A stretch of DNA of 20,927 nt from positions 1 through 20,927 of the forward strand of contig JBILVK010000052.1 of NCBI GenBank assembly GCA_044370475.1. Reading direction: 5' to 3'. This document shows, one piece after another, positions 1-5,387 of the stretch (position 1 is the first letter of the stretch; each line of letters begins with the position of its first letter). This DNA is from B1 sp044370475 (lineage in GTDB: Bacteria > Bacteroidota > Bacteroidia > UKL13-3). A program made the position numbers and the translations under genes. The notes beneath the pieces were generated by a model, which had not been told where the DNA came from, searched no databases, and was given only the letters and a program-made list of their open reading frames with translations.

Positions 1-581
1 TTCAAAATAAAAAACTTAAAAAGGATATTAGAAAATTTCCAGATAGGGCCGGCATGACCGAGTTTAAGTCTTTCATTAATAGACGGCCAAGGGCTATTTT
101 TTATGATACAAATACCTTGCAATTATATATTCCACCCTATTTAACTTCAATTTGGGGACAAGGTCCTAAAGGTTCTTCTATTGGTACTTGGGATTACAAC
201 AGTATTACTTTATTAAATTATAATCGGTTGCCTAGATATAAAATTCCGTGCGAATATTTTTATCAGATTCCTCAAAAGTTTTATTTCAGTTTTACAGTTC
301 ATATTACAGATTCCCTAAAAATTGGAACTATTGAACAGGCACAAGAGCCCAATATTTCAATGCAAATAAAAGATAACAGTTTGCTCATTTCAAGCCCTAA
401 GCCCATAAACCATGGCCAAATTGAAATTAGGGATATGACAGGTAAAATGGTTTTCAATCAATCCAATCTTTTGATAGAAAGCACTGCCGAAATACCAATG
501 GATGCATTAGCAAGCGGAGTATATTTTGCCACAATTTACACTGGACAATCCTACCTTATTAAGAAATTGTTTAAGCCATGA
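1..581 (+). CDS. Exported T9SS-sorted protein, copy 1 (5' end outside window)
   Basis: The reading frame is open from the left edge (first full codon at 3) to a TGA at 579-581, so only the C-terminal part, about 192 residues, is visible. The last ~75 residues form a type IX secretion sorting domain: a Ser-rich linker, a GQIEIRDMTGK strand, an ALASGVYFATI turn and a terminal LIKKLFKP. Such domains carry periplasmic cargo across the outer membrane and are then usually cleaved. The segment is collinear, without net indels, with the complete paralogue at 1430-2260 (offset 1679 bases). The first ~145 and last ~240 bases are almost identical to that copy, while the middle differs strongly. I do not recognise the N-terminal domain, and no enzymatic motif is visible. 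Confidence 0.8.
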   Translation, partial: QNKKLKKDIRKFPDRAGMTEFKSFINRRPRAIFYDTNTLQLYIPPYLTSIWGQGPKGSSIGTWDYNSITLLNYNRLPRYKIPCEYFYQIPQKFYFSFTVHITDSLKIGTIEQAQEPNISMQIKDNSLLISSPKPINHGQIEIRDMTGKMVFNQSNLLIESTAEIPMDALASGVYFATIYTGQSYLIKKLFKP

Positions 582-671
582 AAGCACTAAATTTTTTCCA
601 ATAGAATGAGGTAGAGTTTTAATAAAAAAGTAAAAGCCCCCAGCTATTGGATTAAAGCCTAACCCGAAGCT

Positions 672-726
672 ACATTTAAAGTAATAAACCCTGATTACTG
701 CTTAGATTGGGTTTAGGATTAAATGT
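672..726. repeat. Nested inverted repeat in the 582-841 spacer
   Basis: An outer pair ACATTTAA (672-679) and TTAAATGT (719-726) encloses an inner pair AGTAAT (680-685) and ATTACT (694-699). It lies in the 260-bp spacer between the first T9SS gene and the UPF0175 gene. There is no T-run after it, so it does not look like a classical intrinsic terminator. It may be an RNA 3' end structure or chance in AT-rich DNA. Nothing else recognisable lies in this spacer before the promoter at ~806. Confidence 0.35.
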
Positions 727-805
727 TCTTTTGAGTTTTAGCAATATTTAAATTAAGTAATATTGTTATTTTAGAAATAGCAATTTTTGGAATCATTCAT
801 GGTGA

Positions 806-837
806 ATTGAACAGATGAAGAAAAATAGTTATATTTG
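806..837 (+). promoter_or_regulatory. Candidate Bacteroidota promoter for the UPF0175 gene
   Basis: TATATTTG at 830-837 fits the TAnnTTTG -7 consensus of Bacteroidota promoters, and ATTG at 806-809 sits where the TTTG -33 element is expected (20-bp spacer). The -7 element ends only 4 bases before the ATG at 842. Transcription would therefore begin at or very near the start codon, predicting a leaderless or nearly leaderless mRNA. Confidence 0.5.
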
Positions 838-841
838 AAAT

Positions 842-1069
842 ATGAAAGTACTAACATTAAATATTCCTGACTCTTTGGATGTAGACAATCATGATATCGC
901 AATGTTGGTTGCAACAAAACTTTATGAACAAGGAAAACTTTCGTTGGGCCAAGCGGCAGAATTAGCTGGATTAACTAAAAGAACTTTTGCAGAGTTGCTA
1001 GGCAGCTATAGCGTTTCAATTTTCAACTACCCTGCATCAGACCTCTCAAAAGACGTGGCAAATGCATAA
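842..1069 (+). CDS. UPF0175 family antitoxin
   Basis: This 75-residue protein matches the UPF0175 family in layout: an N-terminal strand (MKVLTLNIPDSL), a helix (AMLVATKLYEQGK), a helix-turn-helix-like segment at about residues 33-53 (LSLGQAAELAGLTKRTFAELL) and the typical SVSIFNYPASDL tail. Members usually sit directly upstream of a DUF3368 PIN-like protein and are regarded as the antitoxin half of a toxin-antitoxin pair. That arrangement is present here: the stop codon overlaps the ATG of the downstream toxin frame (ATG at 1062-1064, TAA at 1067-1069). The antitoxin looks intact and full length, whereas its partner is broken, so it may now be an orphan. It could still act as a small DNA-binding regulator. 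A leaderless promoter is predicted just upstream. Confidence 0.8.
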   Translation: MKVLTLNIPDSLDVDNHDIAMLVATKLYEQGKLSLGQAAELAGLTKRTFAELLGSYSVSIFNYPASDLSKDVANA

Positions 1070-1353
1070 AACGATTATCTCCGACACTAGTTGCCTAATC
1101 ATTTTAACCAACATCGGAGAAATTGAACTTTTACATAAAGTATATGGACAAATTGTAACTACTATAGATATTGCTACTGAATTTGGTGAAACTCTGCCTG
1201 GCATATATAAGAACCATTGGAGTGATAATTAAAGCAAAACTTATTGGAACTATTCCATCTATTAAACCTCTACTCGAGAAAATTAAAGAAACTGACTTTC
1301 GTTTATCTATGGAGGTAGAAATACAGGCCTTGAAAGAAGCTAAGGAGTTTTAA
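1062..1353 (+). pseudogene. DUF3368 PIN-like toxin, internally deleted and frame-broken
   Basis: Two pieces of one DUF3368 protein lie in different frames. The N-terminal piece (ATG 1062 to TAA 1230-1232) reads MHKTIISDTSCLIILTNIG and onwards, with the first PIN-type acidic residue in the ISDTS motif, up to ATEFGETLPG. The C-terminal piece is read in another frame and resumes at about 1213 with TIGVIIKAKLIGTIPS, running through RLSMEVEIQALKEA to the TAA at 1351-1353. Family members are roughly 150-160 residues. About 50 residues are missing or out of frame in the middle, where the conserved GEAxAI helix and the later acidic metal ligands should be. The break is therefore a deletion, not a simple point frameshift, and no active nuclease can be made. 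The start overlaps the upstream UPF0175 antitoxin, as in intact pairs. Confidence 0.75.
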
Positions 1354-1383
1354 GAAGAGGTTTGTCTACGAAATGATATTTAC

Positions 1384-1412
1384 ATTGATGGTTTAAAAAG
1401 CATTTAACTTTG
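1384..1412 (+). promoter_or_regulatory. Candidate promoter for the second T9SS gene
   Basis: TAACTTTG at 1405-1412 matches TAnnTTTG, and ATTG at 1384-1387 lies 17 bp upstream as a -33-like element. A start site near 1418 would leave a leader of about 12 bases before the ATG at 1430. Confidence 0.45.
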
Positions 1413-1429
1413 AATTGAATGAATGGGTA

Positions 1430-2260
1430 ATGAGGAAAATACTTTTAATTTTATTGTTGGGATTCATTTCGTTGGTTGCTAAATCTCAAGCTGCTTGGGA
1501 AACGCGGTTTGTGTTAGATTTTTGGCGCGATGATACGTCTGAGGTTCATATTTATGATACCTTAACGATTGGCTTGGATAAAGATGGGGATGTTGGTTTT
1601 CAGCTTGGGCTTGATCAATACGTTGATTCAACAGATGAGTTTTATGCCTTTTTTGTAGATTCCATTTTCTATACAGAATTTCAAAATAAAAAACTTAAAA
1701 AGGATATTAGAAAATTTCCAGATAGGGCCGGCATGACCGAGTTTAAGTCTTTCATTAATAGACGGCCAAGGGCTATTTATTATGATACAAATACCTTGCA
1801 ATTATATATTCCGCCATATTTAACTATAATTGATGGAATAGGTCCTAAGGGGTCTTCCATAGATGGTTGGCATTACAATAGTACTTCATTTTTATTTAAC
1901 AACAGGTTACCAAAACATAAGATTCCATGTGTTTATTTTAATGAAATACCCCAAAAATTCTATTTCAGTTTTAAAATTTTTATTTATGATTCTTTAAAAA
2001 TTGGAACTGTTGAACAGGCACAAGAATCTAATATTTCAATGCAAATAAAAGATAACAGTTTGCTCATTTCAAGCCCTAAGCCCATAAACCATGGCCAAAT
2101 TGAAATTAGGGACATGACAGGCAAATTGGTTTTCAATCAATCCAATCTTTTGATAGAAAGCACTGCCGAAATACCAGTGGATGCATTAGCAAGCGGAGTA
2201 TATTTTGCCACAATTTACACTGGACAATCCTACCTAATCAGAAAATTGTTTAAGCCATGA
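1430..2260 (+). CDS. Exported T9SS-sorted protein, copy 2
   Basis: The protein has 276 residues. I chose the ATG at 1430 over an in-frame TTG at 1415 because it puts the basic residues and hydrophobic core of the signal peptide (MRKILLILLLGFISLVAKSQA) at the very N terminus, with probable cleavage near residue 20. A middle region of about 180 residues has no fold or enzyme motif that I recognise. The last ~75 residues are a T9SS C-terminal sorting domain (GQIEIRDMTGKLVFNQ, ALASGVYFATI, LIRKLFKP). The protein is therefore predicted to be exported by Sec and then moved to the surface or medium by T9SS. It is a tandem paralogue of the gene at 1-581: the outer parts are almost identical and about 60 residues in the middle (YLTIIDGIGPK through FKIFIYDSL) are diverged. 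Its own promoter is predicted just upstream. Confidence 0.85.
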   Translation: MRKILLILLLGFISLVAKSQAAWETRFVLDFWRDDTSEVHIYDTLTIGLDKDGDVGFQLGLDQYVDSTDEFYAFFVDSIFYTEFQNKKLKKDIRKFPDRAGMTEFKSFINRRPRAIYYDTNTLQLYIPPYLTIIDGIGPKGSSIDGWHYNSTSFLFNNRLPKHKIPCVYFNEIPQKFYFSFKIFIYDSLKIGTVEQAQESNISMQIKDNSLLISSPKPINHGQIEIRDMTGKLVFNQSNLLIESTAEIPVDALASGVYFATIYTGQSYLIRKLFKP

Positions 2261-2305
2261 AAACCCCAATTTATTGTTTAAATGCTCCCTAAGATTATTG
2301 CAATT

Positions 2306-2451
2306 AGGGTATTTATACCCTATAGGGGTTAATATTGGCTTATGTTTTAAAATTTATACCCGTTAGGGTGTTATTTTTGATTATTTAATAAAAATGTACC
2401 CTAAAGGGTGTAAATATGGATTATAGTATTAAATTTGTACCCAAAAGGGTA
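2306..2451. promoter_or_regulatory. Array of four phased palindromic operators of hipBST
   Basis: Four copies of TACCC-N4-GGGTR lie upstream of hipB: 2316-2329 (right half GGGGT), 2357-2370, 2397-2410 and 2438-2451 (the last is a perfect TACCC/GGGTA). Their starts are 41, 40 and 41 bp apart, close to four helical turns, so all sites face the same side of the DNA. An extra half-site AGGGTA at 2306-2311 pairs with the left arm of site 1. Site 3 overlaps the expected -33 region and site 4 abuts the -7 element. HipB proteins are known to repress their own operons through several palindromes of TATCC-N8-GGATA type in E. coli, so autoregulation by this HipB is the natural reading. Confidence 0.75.
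2430..2437 (+). promoter_or_regulatory. -7 promoter element of the hipBST operon
   Basis: TAAATTTG matches the TAnnTTTG consensus and lies 18 bases before the hipB ATG at 2456. A start site near 2443 would fall inside operator site 4 (2438-2451). No good TTTG is seen at -33, where operator site 3 lies instead. Confidence 0.5.
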
Positions 2452-2455
2452 TAAA

Positions 2456-2665
2456 ATGAATCTTGCAGACTTTGTAAAGGAAAAGCGGAAATTGGTGAAA
2501 CTCACTCAGCCTGAACTAGCCGAAAAGGCAGGTGTAGGTTTGCGTTTCATTCGTGAATTGGAACAGGGAAAGGAAACCTTGCGATTGGATAAAGTAAATC
2601 AGGTGCTGCAACTCTTCGGCTATGAAGTTGGTGCTGTGCACACAAGTCCCCAAACAGATTCCTAA
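2456..2665 (+). CDS. hipB: HipB-like XRE-family antitoxin/repressor
   Basis: This 69-residue protein is almost entirely a Cro/C1-type helix-turn-helix domain: FVKEKRKLVKLTQPELAEKAGV, then LRFIRELEQGKETLRLDKVNQVLQLFGYEVG. The recognition helix falls at about residues 29-40. It matches the short HipB class that pairs with HipA-family kinases. The ATG at 2456 is preferred over an in-frame TTG at 2435, because the TTG lies inside the predicted -7 element and operator. It is the first gene of a three-gene operon, 44 bases before hipS. It probably binds the four palindromes upstream and represses the operon. In studied HipBST systems HipB contributes DNA binding while HipS is the main toxin-neutralising partner. 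Function here is inferred from family and context. Confidence 0.85.
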   Translation: MNLADFVKEKRKLVKLTQPELAEKAGVGLRFIRELEQGKETLRLDKVNQVLQLFGYEVGAVHTSPQTDS

Positions 2666-2709
2666 AGTTCTTAATCCCTATTTCCCATTAACAAATAAAT
2701 TTATAAGCA

Positions 2710-3042
2710 TTGCGCAAAGCAACAATAAAAATAGGAGGCCAATTAGCAGGTTGGCTCACACAAGATGAGCAAGGGTATCATTTTTTATATAACCCTGAGT
2801 ATTCAGCACAACCTGGAGCCAAGTCTGTAAGTTTAACCTTGCCGTTAAGAGAAGCAACTTATACCTCAAAGGTTCTATTCCCTTTTTTTGATGGTCTTAT
2901 TCCAGAAGGATGGTTGCTAGATATAGCTGAAAAGAACTGGAAGTTGAATCCCAGAGACCGAATGGGTTTATTGCTGGCCTGTTGTAAAGATTGCATTGGA
3001 GCAGTAAGTGTGGAGGAAGTAAAAGAGGAGGATACACCATGA
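2710..3042 (+). CDS. hipS: HipS-like protein (detached HipA N-terminal subdomain)
   Basis: The 110 residues correspond to the N-terminal subdomain of HipA kinases (the Couple_hipA type): an IKIGGQLAGWLTQDEQGYHFLYN beta-hairpin, VSLTLPLREATY, then LFPFFDGLIPEGWLLDIAEK and GAVSVEEV. In one-piece HipA this segment is fused to the kinase; here it is a separate gene, as in the tripartite HipBST systems, where HipS acts as the antitoxin. The start is a TTG at 2710: an in-frame stop lies at 2704-2706 and no in-frame ATG or GTG precedes the conserved part. The TGA (3040-3042) overlaps the ATG of hipT in an ATGA junction, so the two are probably translationally coupled. No catalytic residues are expected in this part. 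Confidence 0.85.
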   Translation: MRKATIKIGGQLAGWLTQDEQGYHFLYNPEYSAQPGAKSVSLTLPLREATYTSKVLFPFFDGLIPEGWLLDIAEKNWKLNPRDRMGLLLACCKDCIGAVSVEEVKEEDTP

Positions 3043-3980
3043 GCAATTGTCTATTTTGTTACCAAAAACTGGCCAAAAATGAGCGTGATTTTCACGCATC
3101 TTGTTCAAAAAAAATATTTGGTGAACCAACTCCGCCAGCATTACCCTATTCAGAAGAAGACTTAGAGCCTTTGGCCCAAAAAGTAATTCAAAGTCAAACA
3201 GCTTTAACAGGTGTGCAGGCAAAATTGTCTTTGCATATCACAGGTAATAATAAAGATGAGACAGGTCAAAGATTCACCCTAGTTGGCTTATGGGGTGGGT
3301 ACATTTTGAAACCACAAACTGCATTGTATCCACAATTGCCAGAAGTAGAAGATGTAACCATGCATTTGGCACAATTGGCCAAAATAAAAACAGCTCCTCA
3401 TAGCTTAGTTCGCCTCCAATCTGGCAACCTTGCTTATGTAACGAAAAGGATAGATAGAACCAAAAAAGGGAAATTGGCAATGGAAGATATGTGCCAACTT
3501 ACAGAACGGCTTACGGAAGACAAATACCAAGGCAGTTATGAACAGATAGCTAAAGTAATTCAAAAGCACTCTGCAACCCCGGGATTGGATGTAGTGAATT
3601 TTTTTGAGCTAGTTCTTTTTTCCTTTCTTACCGGCAATGCAGATATGCATTTGAAGAATTTCTCCCTACTGGAGCAGTCTGGTTTAGGCATGACCTTATC
3701 ACCAGCTTATGATTTGGTGAATACCGCCTTGGTTAATCCAGCAGATGAGGAAGAGATGGCATTAACTTTAAATGGGCGAAAGAAGAAGTTAAAAAGGCTA
3801 GATTTTTTAGCGGCAATGAATACTTTGAAGGTGGATGAAAAGCAGCAGGAAAATATCTTTAACAAGATGTGGAAAGTATTGCCCAAATGGCACGAACTGA
3901 TAGACCGTAGTTTTATGAGTAAAGAATTTAAAGTCCAATATAAAACCATTTTAACCGAAAGAATGAATCGCTTGCAATAG
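3039..3980 (+). CDS. hipT: HipT-like serine/threonine kinase toxin
   Basis: This is the 313-residue kinase core of a split HipA. Landmarks are a Gly-rich loop at residues 54-62 (TALTGVQAK), an ATP-binding lysine in YILKP (K91), the catalytic loop GNADMHLKN (199-207, Asp202) and the metal-binding PAYDL (Asp225). Characterised HipA phosphorylates glutamyl-tRNA synthetase and E. coli HipT phosphorylates tryptophanyl-tRNA synthetase, stopping translation; the target here is unknown. By alignment to GAQEK of HipA and SIS-G of HipT, the first autophosphorylated Ser is Ala55 and the second is Thr57. The N terminus has a CLFC...HASC motif (Cys4, Cys7, His19, Cys22) that could bind zinc. The ATG at 3039 overlaps the hipS stop. 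AGGAGG at 3026-3031 is well placed as a ribosome site but also encodes Glu codons of hipS. Confidence 0.88.
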   Translation: MSNCLFCYQKLAKNERDFHASCSKKIFGEPTPPALPYSEEDLEPLAQKVIQSQTALTGVQAKLSLHITGNNKDETGQRFTLVGLWGGYILKPQTALYPQLPEVEDVTMHLAQLAKIKTAPHSLVRLQSGNLAYVTKRIDRTKKGKLAMEDMCQLTERLTEDKYQGSYEQIAKVIQKHSATPGLDVVNFFELVLFSFLTGNADMHLKNFSLLEQSGLGMTLSPAYDLVNTALVNPADEEEMALTLNGRKKKLKRLDFLAAMNTLKVDEKQQENIFNKMWKVLPKWHELIDRSFMSKEFKVQYKTILTERMNRLQ

Positions 3981-4042
3981 CTGCTGAATAGTGGAGATGC
4001 ATTTCCCTTAATTATTTACAAACCCAAAATTATTTCACTGGG

Positions 4043-4073
4043 GTTGGTATTTCAAATTATTGCGTTACCTTTG
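4043..4073 (+). promoter_or_regulatory. Promoter of rpsU
   Basis: GTTG at 4043-4046 and TACCTTTG at 4066-4073 are separated by 19 bp and fit the Bacteroidota -33/-7 pattern. The predicted start near 4079 gives a leader of about 40 bases. A small inverted repeat TTCCCT-TAAA-AGGGAA (4076-4091) lies at or just past the start site. Confidence 0.6.
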
Positions 4074-4100
4074 CGTTCCCTTAAAAGGGAAAATCTAAAG

Positions 4101-4111
4101 GAAAGGAGGTG
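4101..4111 (+). promoter_or_regulatory. Exceptionally strong Shine-Dalgarno sequence of rpsU
   Basis: GAAAGGAGGTG gives eleven consecutive bases complementary to the conserved 3' end of 16S rRNA, 8 bases before the ATG at 4120. The other housekeeping genes in this window have A-rich leaders without such a site. In Bacteroidota ribosomes bS21 helps to hide the anti-Shine-Dalgarno sequence, and an unusually strong site on rpsU is proposed to let bS21 control its own synthesis. Confidence 0.85.
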
Positions 4112-4119
4112 CACATAAT

Positions 4120-4314
4120 ATGATCCATATCAGCGTAAAAGAAAACGAATCTTTAGACAGAGCTCTAAAGAAGTTTAAGAAGAAGTTTGAGAAAACTGGT
4201 GTTGTAAAGGAACTACGTTCCCGTCAGGCTTTTATTAAGCCGTGTATTAACAAACGCCACGAAAAGATCCGTGCAGCTTACAAATTGAAGATGCAACAAC
4301 AAGATGAAGCTTAA
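4120..4314 (+). CDS. rpsU: Small ribosomal subunit protein bS21
   Basis: The 64-residue, highly basic protein begins MIHISVKENESLDRALKKFK and ends with RRNA-binding basic helices (RSRQAFIKPCINKRHEKIRAAYK), the standard bS21 layout and length for Bacteroidota. bS21 sits on the 30S platform near the 3' end of 16S rRNA and, in this phylum, takes part in sequestering the anti-Shine-Dalgarno sequence. The gene stands as a single transcription unit: its own promoter (-7 at 4066-4073), a very strong Shine-Dalgarno sequence, and a terminator at 4337-4368. That arrangement fits feedback control, in which ribosomes lacking bS21 translate this mRNA best. The regulatory idea comes from work on Flavobacterium; here only the sequence signals are seen. 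Confidence 0.97.
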   Translation: MIHISVKENESLDRALKKFKKKFEKTGVVKELRSRQAFIKPCINKRHEKIRAAYKLKMQQQDEA

Positions 4315-4336
4315 TTTATTAAGCAAATTATAGAAA

Positions 4337-4368
4337 AAGCAGTCTGATTTTCAGGCTGCTTTTTTTTG
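4337..4368 (+). terminator. Intrinsic terminator of rpsU
   Basis: An 11-bp stem (AAGCAGTCTGA at 4337-4347 with TCAGGCTGCTT at 4351-4361, one G-U pair) with a TTT loop is followed directly by a T-run to 4367. It lies 22 bases after the rpsU stop codon. Confidence 0.9.
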
Positions 4369-4424
4369 TTTTGACGTGACTATTCTGAGGAAATTAATTA
4401 TATTGCATTCAAGAAATTAATTCA

Positions 4425-5315
4425 ATGAGGTTGCAGGAGGCTATTGATCATTTTATCAAGTTTGTGCAGTTTGAGAAAAAGCAGTCGAAGCATTCTGTTA
4501 TTGCCTATACAGGCGATTTGGCGCAGTTTTCCGATTATTTACGGGTAAGTTATCAAGTTTCTGATTTGGGTGCGTTTAATCACCTTCAAATAAGATCGTG
4601 GATTGCGCACATGATGCAGGCAGGCATTAGCAGCAGAAGTATCTCCAGAAAAATAAGCACCTTAAAGTCCTTTCACAAATTCTTGCTGAAGCAGGGTTGG
4701 ATCGAACAGAACCCAATGCTTAAAATACAATTGCCAAAGGTTTCTAAGAAATTGCCAGTTTTTGTGGAGGAGAAGGCCATGAATGTGATGTTGGAGCCGC
4801 ATAATTTTGTAGATGATTTTGAGGGCAAGCGTGATGAATTAATTTTGCAAATGTATTATGGTACGGGTATGCGTTTATCTGAGTTGATAGGGCTAAAGGT
4901 GGCCGATGTGGATTTGTATAAGATGCAGGTGAAGGTGTTGGGTAAGCGCAATAAGGAGCGCATTATTCCAATTACCAAGGAGCTGCAAGCTTTGGTGGAG
5001 GCGTTTTTAGCAACCAGGCAAGCGGAGGGAATTGAGGCTGTTGAGTTGTTTACGCGTGCCAATGGCAAGCCTTTGTATGCGGCTTTGGTGTATCAAATGG
5101 TGCACAAAAGATTGTCGGGCGTTACCACCATTCAGAAACGGAGTCCGCATGTTTTACGCCATACCTATGCCACGCATTTGTTGAACAATGGGGCAGATTT
5201 AAATGCCATCAAAGAGCTATTGGGTCATGCTAATTTATCTGCCACGCAGGTTTACACGCACAATAGCATAGAACGTTTAAAAGAAGTTTATAAGAATAAG
5301 CATCCAAGATCTTAA
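4425..5315 (+). CDS. xerC: Xer-family tyrosine recombinase
   Basis: The 296 residues have the usual XerC/XerD length and two domains: an N-terminal SAM-like core-binding domain (about 1-90) and the catalytic domain (about 108-285). The catalytic set is complete: Arg150 in GTGMRLSEL, Lys174 in GKRNKER, His242 and Arg245 in HVLRHTYATH, His268 in LLGHANL, and the nucleophile Tyr277 in TQVYTH. Xer recombinases resolve chromosome dimers at dif during division. Length, complete active site and the conserved neighbours (rpsU before, hpf after) favour the housekeeping enzyme rather than a phage or transposon integrase. Whether it is XerC or XerD cannot be settled by eye. ATG 4425 is used; the hpf ATG follows 72 bases after its stop, so the two may be cotranscribed. 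Confidence 0.92.
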   Translation: MRLQEAIDHFIKFVQFEKKQSKHSVIAYTGDLAQFSDYLRVSYQVSDLGAFNHLQIRSWIAHMMQAGISSRSISRKISTLKSFHKFLLKQGWIEQNPMLKIQLPKVSKKLPVFVEEKAMNVMLEPHNFVDDFEGKRDELILQMYYGTGMRLSELIGLKVADVDLYKMQVKVLGKRNKERIIPITKELQALVEAFLATRQAEGIEAVELFTRANGKPLYAALVYQMVHKRLSGVTTIQKRSPHVLRHTYATHLLNNGADLNAIKELLGHANLSATQVYTHNSIERLKEVYKNKHPRS

Positions 5316-5387
5316 ATCCTGTGTATGTATAACCCTTGGGGCGAGGCTATTTTGCAGGTGTGGCCTTCCAAGATAAAACCAAAAAGT

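Noticed and set aside
3026..3031. AGGAGG 7 bases before the hipT ATG as a specific strong ribosome site
   Set aside because: The bases encode part of a run of Glu codons at the hipS C terminus, and the ATGA overlap already explains coupling; chance cannot be excluded, so it is not counted as evidence of regulation.
4425..5315. xerC as an integrase of a mobile element
   Set aside because: There are no att-like repeats, it has the housekeeping Xer length and active site, and it is located in a conserved rpsU-xerC-hpf-tuf order.
5325..5387. Longer hpf start at 5325
   Set aside because: The 21 extra residues do not resemble the family, and the conserved protein starts with MKIEIQ at 5388.
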